Shown: in pieces, positions 8,597 through 16,957 of the stretch
Layout: each line of letters begins with the position of its first letter
How positions within the stretch are numbered: the stretch's first letter is position 1
NCBI RefSeq assembly: GCF_900114775.1
Contig: NZ_FOUE01000003.1
Location: forward strand, 1-64,000
Direction: 5' to 3'
DNA from: Marinobacter zhejiangensis
Lineage (GTDB): Bacteria; Pseudomonadota; Gammaproteobacteria; Pseudomonadales; Oleiphilaceae
Length of the DNA: 64,000 nucleotides
The notes under the pieces: model-generated
Told to the model about the DNA's origin: nothing
The model's input: the letters and a program-made list of their open reading frames with translations, nothing else
The model's database searches: none
Position numbers and translations under genes: made by a program

Positions 8597-10222
8597 ATGA
8601 ACACAAAGTATCGACTACCACTTCTTGCCGTTATGGTAACGCTCTCGTTTTCTGCCCCAGCGGATCAGACACACGGGAACGCAGAAATGTCCGCCAGCGG
8701 CGGGGATACTATTGGCACCATCAACTTCCATGCAAACTGCCGTGAGGATGTGCGTGCGGATGTCGACCACGCGCTGGGCATGATGCATCACATGATGTAC
8801 ACCCAGGCCCGAGCCGAATTCGAGGCCATTACCCAGGCTGATCCTGGCTGTGCCATGGCCCACTGGGGCGTAGCGACGACGCTGTTCCAGCCATTATGGG
8901 GTACCACACCCAGTGCGGCGGATATCACCCAGGGCCGCGAGTCGGTGGAGAGCGCGCGTAACGCCACCGACAATGAGCGGGAGCTGCTTCTGATCGACGC
9001 CACCGGTGCCTTCTTCGAGCCCGATACTGACCAGGTCCGGGAGCGGCTGGCGGGCTGGATTGGGGGCATGGACAAAGCCTATGAAGCCTATCCGGATGAT
9101 CTGAACGTCGCCACGCTTTATGCGCTGTCGCGCCTGACGTTGGCGCTGTCCGCCGAAGACCGGCAGGCGTTGCACGACGAGGCGGAAGCGGTGCTGCGTG
9201 CCGCCTGGGAGAACGAGCCCACCCATCCGGGGGCCGTCCATTACAGCATCCACGCCACGGATGCCGATGGTCGCGCGGCAAACGCGACGGAAATCGTGGA
9301 TTCCTACGCGGAGATTGCCCCCAGCGTGCCCCATGCCCTGCATATGCCGTCGCACATTTATGTGCGCCTGGGTGATTGGCCGCGGACTATTGACTGGAAC
9401 CAGCAATCGGCAAAGGTGGCTGTTGAGCACAAGATCCAGGGGGCGACATCGTTCCATTACATTCACGCCTCGGACTACCTGGTCTATGGCTATCTCCAGC
9501 GTGGTGAAGACAGCGCAGCGCAGGGTGTCTGGGAAGTTGCGCAGGCCAATGGCCCGCACCAGGGCAACTTCCCGGGGGCCTACCACCTGGCTTCTATTCC
9601 AGCCCGGTTAGCGGTTGAAACGCGTAACTGGGAGGCGGCCGCCGCCATTACACCGCGGGCCGTGGACTACATAGACTGGGACAAATTTTCCTGGCCGGAG
9701 GGCGTGAGTTGGTTTGCCCGGGGCCTGGGCGCCGTGCATACCGGTGACCTGGAGGCGGCCCGGGAGGCGGAACAGCGGTTAGCTACCCTGGCTGAAAACG
9801 CTAAGTCCGCTGCCGATCGGCGCTTTTCAACCTACATTGAAGTGGATCGCCAGATCCTGGCGGGCTGGATCGCGAACGCCGAAGGGGACCCGGAGCGTGC
9901 CGCTGAACTAATGCGCTCTGCCGGGGAGCTCGAAGCCACCGTTGAGAAACACCCCGTCACCCCAGGTGCCTTGCAGCCACCCTACGAGGCTTTGGGTGAT
10001 CTCCTGCTTGCCCTGGATCGCCCGGATGAGGCGCTTGTTGCGTATGAGCAGTCCAATCATACCTGGCCGCAACGCTACAACACCCTGGACGGCGCAGCCC
10101 GTGCGGCCGATGCCGCCGGTGATAGCGAGGCCGCTGCCGTGTGGTCCCGGCGGCTACTGGAGACCGCTCCGGGAGCCGAGCGTGAGTCGATCAATAACAT
10201 CAAGGCGCTGGCGGGGCGCTAG
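8597..10222 (+). CDS. Secreted TPR-repeat protein
   Basis: About 541 residues from the ATG at 8597, chosen because GGAGT lies 6 bases upstream and a signal peptide follows at once (MNTKYRLPLLAVMVTLSFSAPA). Early in the mature part comes a conserved helix pair (NCREDVRADVDHALGMMHHMMY). TPR-like helical repeats extend to the end (ALGDLLLALDRPDEALVAYEQS). Several His-rich motifs (MPSHIYVRLGDW, HYIHASDYL) recur in this family of exported TPR proteins. Partner and function are unknown. The gene ends before a GC-rich hairpin. Confidence 0.75.
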   Translation: MNTKYRLPLLAVMVTLSFSAPADQTHGNAEMSASGGDTIGTINFHANCREDVRADVDHALGMMHHMMYTQARAEFEAITQADPGCAMAHWGVATTLFQPLWGTTPSAADITQGRESVESARNATDNERELLLIDATGAFFEPDTDQVRERLAGWIGGMDKAYEAYPDDLNVATLYALSRLTLALSAEDRQALHDEAEAVLRAAWENEPTHPGAVHYSIHATDADGRAANATEIVDSYAEIAPSVPHALHMPSHIYVRLGDWPRTIDWNQQSAKVAVEHKIQGATSFHYIHASDYLVYGYLQRGEDSAAQGVWEVAQANGPHQGNFPGAYHLASIPARLAVETRNWEAAAAITPRAVDYIDWDKFSWPEGVSWFARGLGAVHTGDLEAAREAEQRLATLAENAKSAADRRFSTYIEVDRQILAGWIANAEGDPERAAELMRSAGELEATVEKHPVTPGALQPPYEALGDLLLALDRPDEALVAYEQSNHTWPQRYNTLDGAARAADAAGDSEAAAVWSRRLLETAPGAERESINNIKALAGR

Positions 10223-10233
10223 CGTGAACGAAC

Positions 10234-10256
10234 GGGGCTGCCCAGAAGGCAGCCCC
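10234..10256 (+). terminator. GC-rich hairpin after the TPR gene
   Basis: The stem GGGGCTGCC/GGCAGCCCC with a five-base loop lies 12 bases after the stop. There is no clear T run, so termination strength is uncertain. Confidence 0.5.
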
Positions 10257-10306
10257 GGGGTTGGCCAGAATGGCTCTGTTGTCGGTTTGAAAGGTTCGAT
10301 ACACCC

Positions 10307-11920
10307 CTATTGTGGAGGCGGCAGTCGTTCAATGGCGGCCTTCAACCGTTCCAAGGCCTGCTCTGACTTCTGTTCTATAGCGCCTTTGAAATGCACTGCA
10401 TTGGCCAGTACCAGCGGAAAGTTCGGCATGGTGTATTGCAGGGTGCGTTCGAACTCGCTGCTGCCTTCGCCTAACGTTTTTACGCGGTAGGTCAGCTCAA
10501 TCTCGACATCATTATCCAGATTGATTCCACGCACGCGCCAGTAATCCCCCTCCGCACTTTCGGTCACTTCCCAGCTCATCCGGGACCGACCGATGGGCGT
10601 ATCGATCACCTCGCTGAAGTGATCCCCGGCCTGCAATGGCCCCACGCTGTTCGCCGTTATCTCCGCGGATTGCGGATGCCACTCGGGCCAGCGGCTGACC
10701 GAACGGGCGTAATCGAGCGACTGGCTGGCAGGGTGTTCAATGGTAATGCTGTCCACGATCTGGGTGGTTACGGGAAACGTCCACAAGTGCACGGTAAACC
10801 AGAGCATCAACGGCATCCGGAGCGCTTCGCCCCAGCGATATCGGTGGTGGCTTTCGAGAAGGTCACTTGCAACGACCAGACCGCTGATTACCAACAACAC
10901 ACCGGTCGCCAGTTGCCACGCGGACAACTGCGGCGACAAGAAGATGAACAGGGTGCAAACGACAAATGTCACGGCCATGGAGAAGACCACATAGAGCTTC
11001 TTGCCCCGGGTTGTTTGGGGGTTGTATTTCGGACGGTCGGCAGTGCCGTTCTTTTGCATGCCCGGATCAGTGGCGTCCTTCTCCAGACAGTCTGACGGGC
11101 GCCAGCCCGTTGGGCGGAACCAAAGCAAAAGCTTGTCCTGCCAGCGAGCAGTTGTGTGGGCATCCCTTGCCAGCATCGACCAGTGCTGGAGGTTGGCCTT
11201 GATGGGGTTGAGGGTGTCCAGTGGACGCGTGGTGCCATAGTGGCAGGGGGCCGCTGCCAGCTCAGGCTGCCAGGTACCAAACAGACGATCCCAGATCACC
11301 AGGGTGCCGCCGTAATTGCGGTCAATGTAGACCGGGTTCTTGGCGTGGTGGACGCGGTGGCTGGATGGCGTGGACATGATCCCTTCAATCAGGGGAATAC
11401 GGTTGATGGCCTGGGTATGAAGCCAGAACTGATACATCTTGAGGACGATGAACTGAACAACAAACACCACCGGTGGACAACCCAGCAGGGCCAGCGGCAG
11501 ATAGAACACCCAGGAAAATGCATACTGGAACGCGCTTTGGCGAAGTGCGGTGGTGAGGTTGTATTCCTCGCCCTGATGGTGACCGACGTGAGCCCCCCAG
11601 AGGATATTGATTTCGTGGGCGATACGGTGAAACCAGTAATAGCAGAAGTCGACGCCGAAGAAGAACACAATCCAGGTGATCGGGTTGTCCAGCTCGAACT
11701 CAAACAGGCGATGGTTTTGCCATAGCCAGATAAACACCGCAAACGTGTAGGCTTTCAGTAAGGCATCGGAAAGCAGCAACAGCAGCCCCATGGAGAGGCT
11801 GTTCACGCTGTCATTGAAACGGTGGAGACTGCGACCCTGAAGGCGGAGTATCAGGTACTCCACCAGCATCAGGACCATGAACAGGGGAATGGCCAGGCCG
11901 TTGATATTGTATTCGCTCAT
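10307..11920 (-). CDS. Fatty acid hydroxylase/sterol desaturase-family protein fused to an SRPBCC domain
   Basis: A 537-residue membrane protein. The N-terminal half has four to five hydrophobic segments and the three His clusters of the di-iron hydroxylase superfamily: HRIAH (98-102), HVGHH (111-115) and HRVHH (188-192). After a hydrophilic linker come three more membrane segments (about 310-390). The C-terminal part (about 395-537) looks like an SRPBCC/polyketide-cyclase-type lipid-binding domain (WPEWHPQSAEITANSVGPLQ). The fusion suggests oxidation of a lipid handed to or from the binding domain. It is divergent from an AraC regulator that may control it. The substrate is unknown. Confidence 0.8.
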   Translation of the reverse strand: MSEYNINGLAIPLFMVLMLVEYLILRLQGRSLHRFNDSVNSLSMGLLLLLSDALLKAYTFAVFIWLWQNHRLFEFELDNPITWIVFFFGVDFCYYWFHRIAHEINILWGAHVGHHQGEEYNLTTALRQSAFQYAFSWVFYLPLALLGCPPVVFVVQFIVLKMYQFWLHTQAINRIPLIEGIMSTPSSHRVHHAKNPVYIDRNYGGTLVIWDRLFGTWQPELAAAPCHYGTTRPLDTLNPIKANLQHWSMLARDAHTTARWQDKLLLWFRPTGWRPSDCLEKDATDPGMQKNGTADRPKYNPQTTRGKKLYVVFSMAVTFVVCTLFIFLSPQLSAWQLATGVLLVISGLVVASDLLESHHRYRWGEALRMPLMLWFTVHLWTFPVTTQIVDSITIEHPASQSLDYARSVSRWPEWHPQSAEITANSVGPLQAGDHFSEVIDTPIGRSRMSWEVTESAEGDYWRVRGINLDNDVEIELTYRVKTLGEGSSEFERTLQYTMPNFPLVLANAVHFKGAIEQKSEQALERLKAAIERLPPPQ

Positions 11921-12078
11921 GCCGTGAACCCTCGTTTGTTAGGAGTGGACCTCTTACCCATTATCAGAGGGACGATGTCGCGGATCAGTGACGGGCGACG
12001 ACGATTAATGACAGAACGCGACATGATTGTTGGAGTAGAATGTTCGTGTATTGTCGCTTTCCCCGATCAGGAGCCTCC

Positions 12079-13155
12079 GTGAGCCATTTATCCATTGCCA
12101 ATGTTTGGGTAAACGCACTGCTGCGCACCCTCCACAAACTGGGCCTTGATGTGAACAGGATCGTTGCTGGCCTGCCGGGGTTTGAACGCGGCGCTCTCAG
12201 TCACCGTGGCCGGCTTGACCTGATCTCGGCGCGTCAGCTTTGGCACAACGCCGCCCGGATGTCTCAGGATCCATTACTGGGGGCACGCATTGGTCTGCTT
12301 CAGGACTACCGCAGCATTGGTGTGCTCGCCCCGTTGCTGTGGCATTGCCCATCGGTGAGCCTGGCGCTGCAGCATGTAGCCACCTACCAAACCCTGATCA
12401 GTGAAAACGGCGTATTTCATTACGACAAGCCGCTGGTAGAAAACGGCACCGCTCCGCTGCTCCGATGCCGCTATCAGGAGACCCCCGCCGCTCTCGCGGC
12501 CAACCCGCAGCAGATCCTGTCGGTCGTCGCCGGAACCATCCAGTACATACGGAATCTGTTTGACCAGCAGCTAGTGGTGTTAAACCTCATCATCCCCAAT
12601 ACCCTGGCGCTGGATAGCGGTGGGCTGGGTAACTTGCTGGAACTGCCGGTGGCAACCTCAGACGACCACTTCGGATTCGACCTCGACATCACTCACATCG
12701 ACACACCCATCACCGGTTGCGACGACACCCTGTACCAACTCAGTCTCAATTACGCCCGCCAGGTACTCAACGCCAAACAGGCCGGGTCGGAACAGTTGCT
12801 CAGAATACGGGGTTATATTGCTCGCCATGGGTTTGCACTGGCGGGGTTGGACCAATGCGCCAAGGCGCTGGATCTGCATCCCCGTAATCTGCAGCGGCAA
12901 CTGTCAGATCAGGGCACCAGTTTTCGGCAGCTGAAAGAGGAAGTATTGAAAGAAGTCACGATCCGCGAGCTGAACCAGCGAACCTCACCGGAGCGGATCT
13001 CAGAACTGCTTGGCTACTCTGAAAAGAGTGCGTTCTACCGCGCTTTCCGGAGCTGGTTTGGCGTGTCACCTCGACAGCTTGCCCGACACACCTACCTGAC
13101 CTGGCAGGTGGATGTCGCAGACAAAGCACAACTAAGGGGAGCTGACCGATTTTGA
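12079..13155 (+). CDS. AraC-family transcriptional regulator (arabinose_bd-type N-terminus)
   Basis: The GTG at 12079 is preferred because CAGGAG lies 6 bases upstream and the family N-terminus (VNALLRTLHKLGLDVNRIVAGLPG) starts just after; it gives 358 residues. The N-terminal 200 residues match the arabinose_bd-type sensor of OruR/ArgR-like regulators. The C-terminal AraC DNA-binding domain includes LDQCAKALDLHPRNLQRQLSD and RISELLGYSEKSAFYRAFRSWFG, with the usual PRQ ending. It is divergently placed against the hydroxylase fusion gene, its likely target. Confidence 0.88.
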   Translation: MSHLSIANVWVNALLRTLHKLGLDVNRIVAGLPGFERGALSHRGRLDLISARQLWHNAARMSQDPLLGARIGLLQDYRSIGVLAPLLWHCPSVSLALQHVATYQTLISENGVFHYDKPLVENGTAPLLRCRYQETPAALAANPQQILSVVAGTIQYIRNLFDQQLVVLNLIIPNTLALDSGGLGNLLELPVATSDDHFGFDLDITHIDTPITGCDDTLYQLSLNYARQVLNAKQAGSEQLLRIRGYIARHGFALAGLDQCAKALDLHPRNLQRQLSDQGTSFRQLKEEVLKEVTIRELNQRTSPERISELLGYSEKSAFYRAFRSWFGVSPRQLARHTYLTWQVDVADKAQLRGADRF

Positions 13156-13166
13156 AGTGCTCAATT

Positions 13167-13221
13167 CTGCGAACAAAGTTTGGTGGGGTGGCCATATTGT
13201 TACCCCCATCAGTTCGCCCAG
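13167..13221 (-). pseudogene. Deletion scar of an alpha/beta hydrolase gene related to 16958-18703
   Basis: Bases 13167-13207 match 17124-17164, inside the hydrolase gene, at about 38 of 41 positions. Immediately next to them 13207-13221 match 17861-17875 exactly (15 bases). In the intact gene these segments are about 700 bases apart, so the scar joins two distant parts in the same order and strand. Translation on the minus strand gives NNMATPPNFVRR, like the intact KNMATPPNFVRS. It appears to be the trace of a decayed paralogue. Confidence 0.55.
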
Positions 13222-13357
13222 CTCTGCCCCCTTTAAAATCCTTTAAAAGCTGAAAAAAATCTGCATCCAAAACACCCGCTCCCCAGTAGTCACCCTGAGG
13301 CCTGCTTTCACGCCAACTGTGAAGCGGGCGCACATTTCAACGATTCAAGGTGACGAT

Positions 13358-15379
13358 ATGGAACGCATGCGCATGTCAGAAAAAGAAAAATGGCCAAAAC
13401 GGACGCTTCTTGCCCTGGCGGTATCAGGTATGACGCTGGGGATTTCAGGGTGCTGGCTGGACGGCAGCAATGTACGCAATGCCGGAGCGCCAGACTATGC
13501 CGCTGCCACTGTCTACTTAGCCAGCAACAGTTCCGGGGGGGATACAAGCGTTCGGGTCCGTGACGAGGACCTGGGATTGCTGAACACCTACACCACGGGA
13601 GCCAACGAAGGGGTGCTGGTGAATGCCGCGGGCCAGCTTGTGCAGGCCGGGGATCTGATGAGCACCGGACGCCTGGTCACCGCATGCAACGCCGAGAATC
13701 GTATGACTGGCGATGCCAGCTACGAGATCACCGGCACGAACACCACCTTTGGCAGTCCCAAGGGTATCGCCCGAATCGCCAGCGAGGGACTGATCGCGGT
13801 GGCTAACAACGGTGCCAGCACTGTGCTGCTGATGGGCGCGTCCGCTGCTGGAGATGTGGCGCCGGTCGCCACCGTCGCCCTGACGGCCAACGCCTGGGAC
13901 CTGGTTTACGATGAGGCATCCGATCGATTGTTTGTGGCCCAGGTGGATGGCACCGTGGCGGTGTTCGATAGCTTTGCCCAGGATCAGGGTGTGGGTGGAG
14001 CGGATCGCACGTTTTCCATCGTCGATGGGGATGGGGAAGCGTCCGTGAACCTCCACGGCATTGACTACGATGCCGACAGTGACCGTCTGGTGATCGGTGA
14101 TGTGGGCCTGGCTGGTTCGGATGACGATGGCAAGCTGTATGTGGTCGACGATGCCAGCACCGCGAATGGCGAGGTGACTGCCACAGTAACGTTCAAGGGC
14201 AATCAGACCCGGTTGGGTAATCCGGTGGATCTGCAGTTGACCGGCACCGATGTGCGCATTGCCGAGAAGGCCAACGGCGGCGGCGCAATTCTGGTGTATC
14301 AGGATATCTTCAGTCGTTCAGGCGGCAATGTCGCGGCTGACCTGGTGCTCGACACCCCGGCGCCGGAATCCCTGGCGGTGGTGCTCTCGGTCGACCCCGC
14401 GCCGGGCGTTACCGACATTCTCGACCCGTCCACGGCGTATCAGTTGCTGACCACCAGTAACCCGGCCCCGGGATCGGCTACCTCCGGTCAGCTGTTTGGC
14501 AACGAATCGACCCTGGCCGGCGCACCGGCGCTGGCGTTTGATTCCGGCCTGGACAGTGTGGAGAACGTCACCCTGGATCGCGACGGCAACGCCTACATCA
14601 CCTTTGACGACGGTACCACCAGCAACAGTGGCATCGCAGTGATCGGCGCCATCGACGCCCGTGACAATTTCGATGGCAGTAGGGACCGGATCATTACCGG
14701 CGCCAACACACGGCTGATGTCGCCCAAGGGCATTGAGCTGGCGGACGACCTGGGCTTGTTGATCGTGGCCGAACAGGGTGGGGCGGAAGTGCTGGTGTTC
14801 AGTGCCTGCGCCAGTGGTAATGCTGCGCCAACGGTGGTGAGCACCGGCGGTGTCGCGCCCTGGGATTCCGACTATGATCCTGCGAGCGATACGCTGTACG
14901 TGGCCCTGACCGACGGCACGGTGGCGGCCTACGACGACTTCTCGACTGATATGGGTGATGGCGGTCCGGACCGGATTATTACGCCGGCGATGAGTGGGAC
15001 TCCGTTCGCCGCTCCGACCAATCTCCACGGGATTCGCTACGTGGCCTCGGACGACGTGCTGATCGTCAGCGATGTCGGCTCTGGGGCGGCGAACAACGAC
15101 GGGGCATTGATGACGATTCCCGCGGCTTCCGCAGCGGATGGGGTAACGAACGTGGGCAAGCGCGTCGCCAACCCTGGCGATGGCTCCGACCTCACCGGAC
15201 TGGGCAACCCAGTCGATATCGCGTTCGACGGGGCGGACCTGTATGTGGCGGAGAAGATCAACGGCCAGATTCAGGTCTGGCGTGATTTCCTGACCGACGC
15301 ATCACTGACCGGCAATGTGGCGCCGAGCGACAGCGTGGCGGCCACCGCACCGGAGTCGATTGTCTTGCAACCGGAGTAA
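13358..15379 (+). CDS. Two-lobed NHL/beta-propeller-like lipoprotein
   Basis: About 673 residues. The ATG at 13358 has AAGGTGA just upstream. An N-terminal hydrophobic stretch ends in the lipobox LGISGC (Cys32), so it is probably an outer-membrane lipoprotein. The rest comprises two homologous halves. Each carries GSPKGI/MSPKGI, a YDEASDRLFVAQVDGTVAVF or YDPASDTLYVALTDGTVAAY unit, NLHGI, and LGNPVD...VAEK. These are propeller-blade-like motifs, so each half may form a propeller. It lies next to an ECF sigma/anti-sigma pair, convergent with it. Function unknown. Confidence 0.75.
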   Translation: MERMRMSEKEKWPKRTLLALAVSGMTLGISGCWLDGSNVRNAGAPDYAAATVYLASNSSGGDTSVRVRDEDLGLLNTYTTGANEGVLVNAAGQLVQAGDLMSTGRLVTACNAENRMTGDASYEITGTNTTFGSPKGIARIASEGLIAVANNGASTVLLMGASAAGDVAPVATVALTANAWDLVYDEASDRLFVAQVDGTVAVFDSFAQDQGVGGADRTFSIVDGDGEASVNLHGIDYDADSDRLVIGDVGLAGSDDDGKLYVVDDASTANGEVTATVTFKGNQTRLGNPVDLQLTGTDVRIAEKANGGGAILVYQDIFSRSGGNVAADLVLDTPAPESLAVVLSVDPAPGVTDILDPSTAYQLLTTSNPAPGSATSGQLFGNESTLAGAPALAFDSGLDSVENVTLDRDGNAYITFDDGTTSNSGIAVIGAIDARDNFDGSRDRIITGANTRLMSPKGIELADDLGLLIVAEQGGAEVLVFSACASGNAAPTVVSTGGVAPWDSDYDPASDTLYVALTDGTVAAYDDFSTDMGDGGPDRIITPAMSGTPFAAPTNLHGIRYVASDDVLIVSDVGSGAANNDGALMTIPAASAADGVTNVGKRVANPGDGSDLTGLGNPVDIAFDGADLYVAEKINGQIQVWRDFLTDASLTGNVAPSDSVAATAPESIVLQPE

Positions 15380-15392
15380 CGTCCGGCCTCAT

Positions 15393-15423
15393 GAAAGAAC
15401 CCGGGCTGGCCCCGGGTTCTTTC
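15393..15423. terminator. Bidirectional Rho-independent terminator
   Basis: The stem GAAAGAACCCGGG with its complement and a short loop is flanked by A and T runs. It separates the convergent lipoprotein and anti-sigma genes. Confidence 0.85.
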
Positions 15424-15442
15424 GTTTCAGACCAGCCTGGGC

Positions 15443-16156
15443 CTAGAGAGCGACAGCGCGGCCGATGTATTCCACCGGTCCAGTCGGACGGCCGATCGGC
15501 GACCCGCTGGCATCCTCCAGGGTGATTTCAAACAGCTGGTTGGCCTCCAACGGTGGCAGCTCGTTCAAGTTGATCAGCAGTTGCTCTCCGGGTTGCACCA
15601 GCCCCAGCGAAACCGGGCCGCTCCAGTCGTCGGCCTTGGTCCAGAATTCCAGCGCCTTGCCGGGCGGAACCTCGAACTGGCCCAGTGCCGTCAAGGTGAT
15701 GGTCTGGTGATTGCTCGCCTTCACGACCCAGCCTGGTGCGTGCCCATCCGGACTGGCGAGGACCACCATGTAGGTGGGCTGAGGTTGCAAGAGCATCAAG
15801 CCAATACCCATCAACAGAGCCAGCGCAAAGCCGGCTGCGGTTAGGCCGCGCCACAGGGCCAGGTTGTACCACCAGCCATCACGGCTGTGCGTGGACGTAT
15901 CCTGAGCGGCCGGTGATGCGTGGTCAGGAGCGATGCTATCGCTGATGCGGGTCCAGACGGCGTCGGGAACAGGCATCGGGGTTACGGCGTCGCACAGGGG
16001 AACCAGCCGGTTTTCCCAGTAGGTCACCCATGAGGCCAGTTCTTCATCTGTTTCCAGGCGCTGGATTACTGCACGACGTTGGTCCTCTGGCAGAGAGCCC
16101 AGTACGTACTCGCCGGCCAGCTCGAACAGCGGTGCCTGATCGGTTTGGTCGGTCAT
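15443..16156 (-). CDS. RskA-type anti-sigma factor
   Basis: The ATG at 16156 overlaps the sigma factor stop by four bases (ATGA), indicating translational coupling; it gives 237 residues. The N-terminal ~90 residues form a cytoplasmic anti-sigma domain (ELAGEYVLGSLPEDQRRAV). One membrane helix follows near residues 115-140 (GLTAAGFALALLMGIGLMLL), then a periplasmic RskA C-terminal domain with the family's PPGKALEFWTKADD and PVSLGLVQPGEQL. It should hold the cognate ECF sigma factor inactive until its periplasmic part is cleaved or sensed. Confidence 0.88.
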   Translation of the reverse strand: MTDQTDQAPLFELAGEYVLGSLPEDQRRAVIQRLETDEELASWVTYWENRLVPLCDAVTPMPVPDAVWTRISDSIAPDHASPAAQDTSTHSRDGWWYNLALWRGLTAAGFALALLMGIGLMLLQPQPTYMVVLASPDGHAPGWVVKASNHQTITLTALGQFEVPPGKALEFWTKADDWSGPVSLGLVQPGEQLLINLNELPPLEANQLFEITLEDASGSPIGRPTGPVEYIGRAVAL

Positions 16157-16713
16157 GCGAGGCACTCCTTCAGCGCTGACAAACTGCGTTTGATCCACGA
16201 CTTCACGCTGCCCAGAGGTGCGCCTAGCAGATCGCTGATTTCGCCCTGGGTATAGCCATGAACGTACGCATGGTAGATGCAGGTGCGACGCTCCGGTTCC
16301 AACGCCATGATGCAATCGTGCACCCGGTCGTTATGCATGCCCCAGTGGCTGGTGTTGACCCGCTCACACCAATGGCTGTCGCTGGTATCTGGTAGCTCAT
16401 CCGGCGACTGGTCGCGTGGCTCACGGCGCTGGGAGAAACGGATGGAATCGAGTGCCAGATGGCGGGCAATGGAGTAGATCCAGCCGCGACCGGTGCCGCG
16501 GGATGGATCAAAGGTATGGGACTTTTGCCAGACGCGCAGAAACAGATCGTGGATCAGGTCTTCTGCGGTGGCGCGGTCACGGACGATGTTGAAAATCACC
16601 CCCATCAGTCGATTGGCCTCTTCCTGGTACAGCGCTCGCAGGGCCGACTGTTTCTGCGCAGCACAATCGCGCAAACAGGTCTCATAGTCGAATGCATCGG
16701 TCTGGTCTGACAT
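16153..16713 (-). CDS. ECF-type RNA polymerase sigma factor (SigK-like)
   Basis: The 186-residue protein starts at MSDQTDAF, with GGGAT just upstream. Region 2 includes NIVRDRATAEDLIHDLFLRVW and GWIYSIARHLALDSIR. Region 4 includes CIMALEPERRTCIYHAYVHGYTQGEISDLLGAPLGSVKSWIKRSL. The length is typical of ECF sigma factors. It is in operon with its RskA-type anti-sigma factor. The leader contains GGAAC-type sequence that could be an autoregulated promoter, but no second gene with a matching promoter was identified. Confidence 0.9.
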   Translation of the reverse strand: MSDQTDAFDYETCLRDCAAQKQSALRALYQEEANRLMGVIFNIVRDRATAEDLIHDLFLRVWQKSHTFDPSRGTGRGWIYSIARHLALDSIRFSQRREPRDQSPDELPDTSDSHWCERVNTSHWGMHNDRVHDCIMALEPERRTCIYHAYVHGYTQGEISDLLGAPLGSVKSWIKRSLSALKECLA

Positions 16714-16957
16714 ATTATCCCTTTTGGCGCGCCCGAAGCTCAGGAGCGGGAGAGTGTTGTAATTAAAGCATAACGGCGTGACTAGCCGGGTTGGATCAAA
16801 CGTCACAGTTCCGTCAAAGTCTGCCAGCTCTGCCCTCTGTCTATCTGATTTGTGCCAACGGTAAACTCGTAGGTGTCTTCACCGTCTCTGCTAAGGTAGC
16901 CGCTCGAGCAGCACACATTGTCCGCTCCACCAGGGCACAGACATCGTAAAGTCTCCC

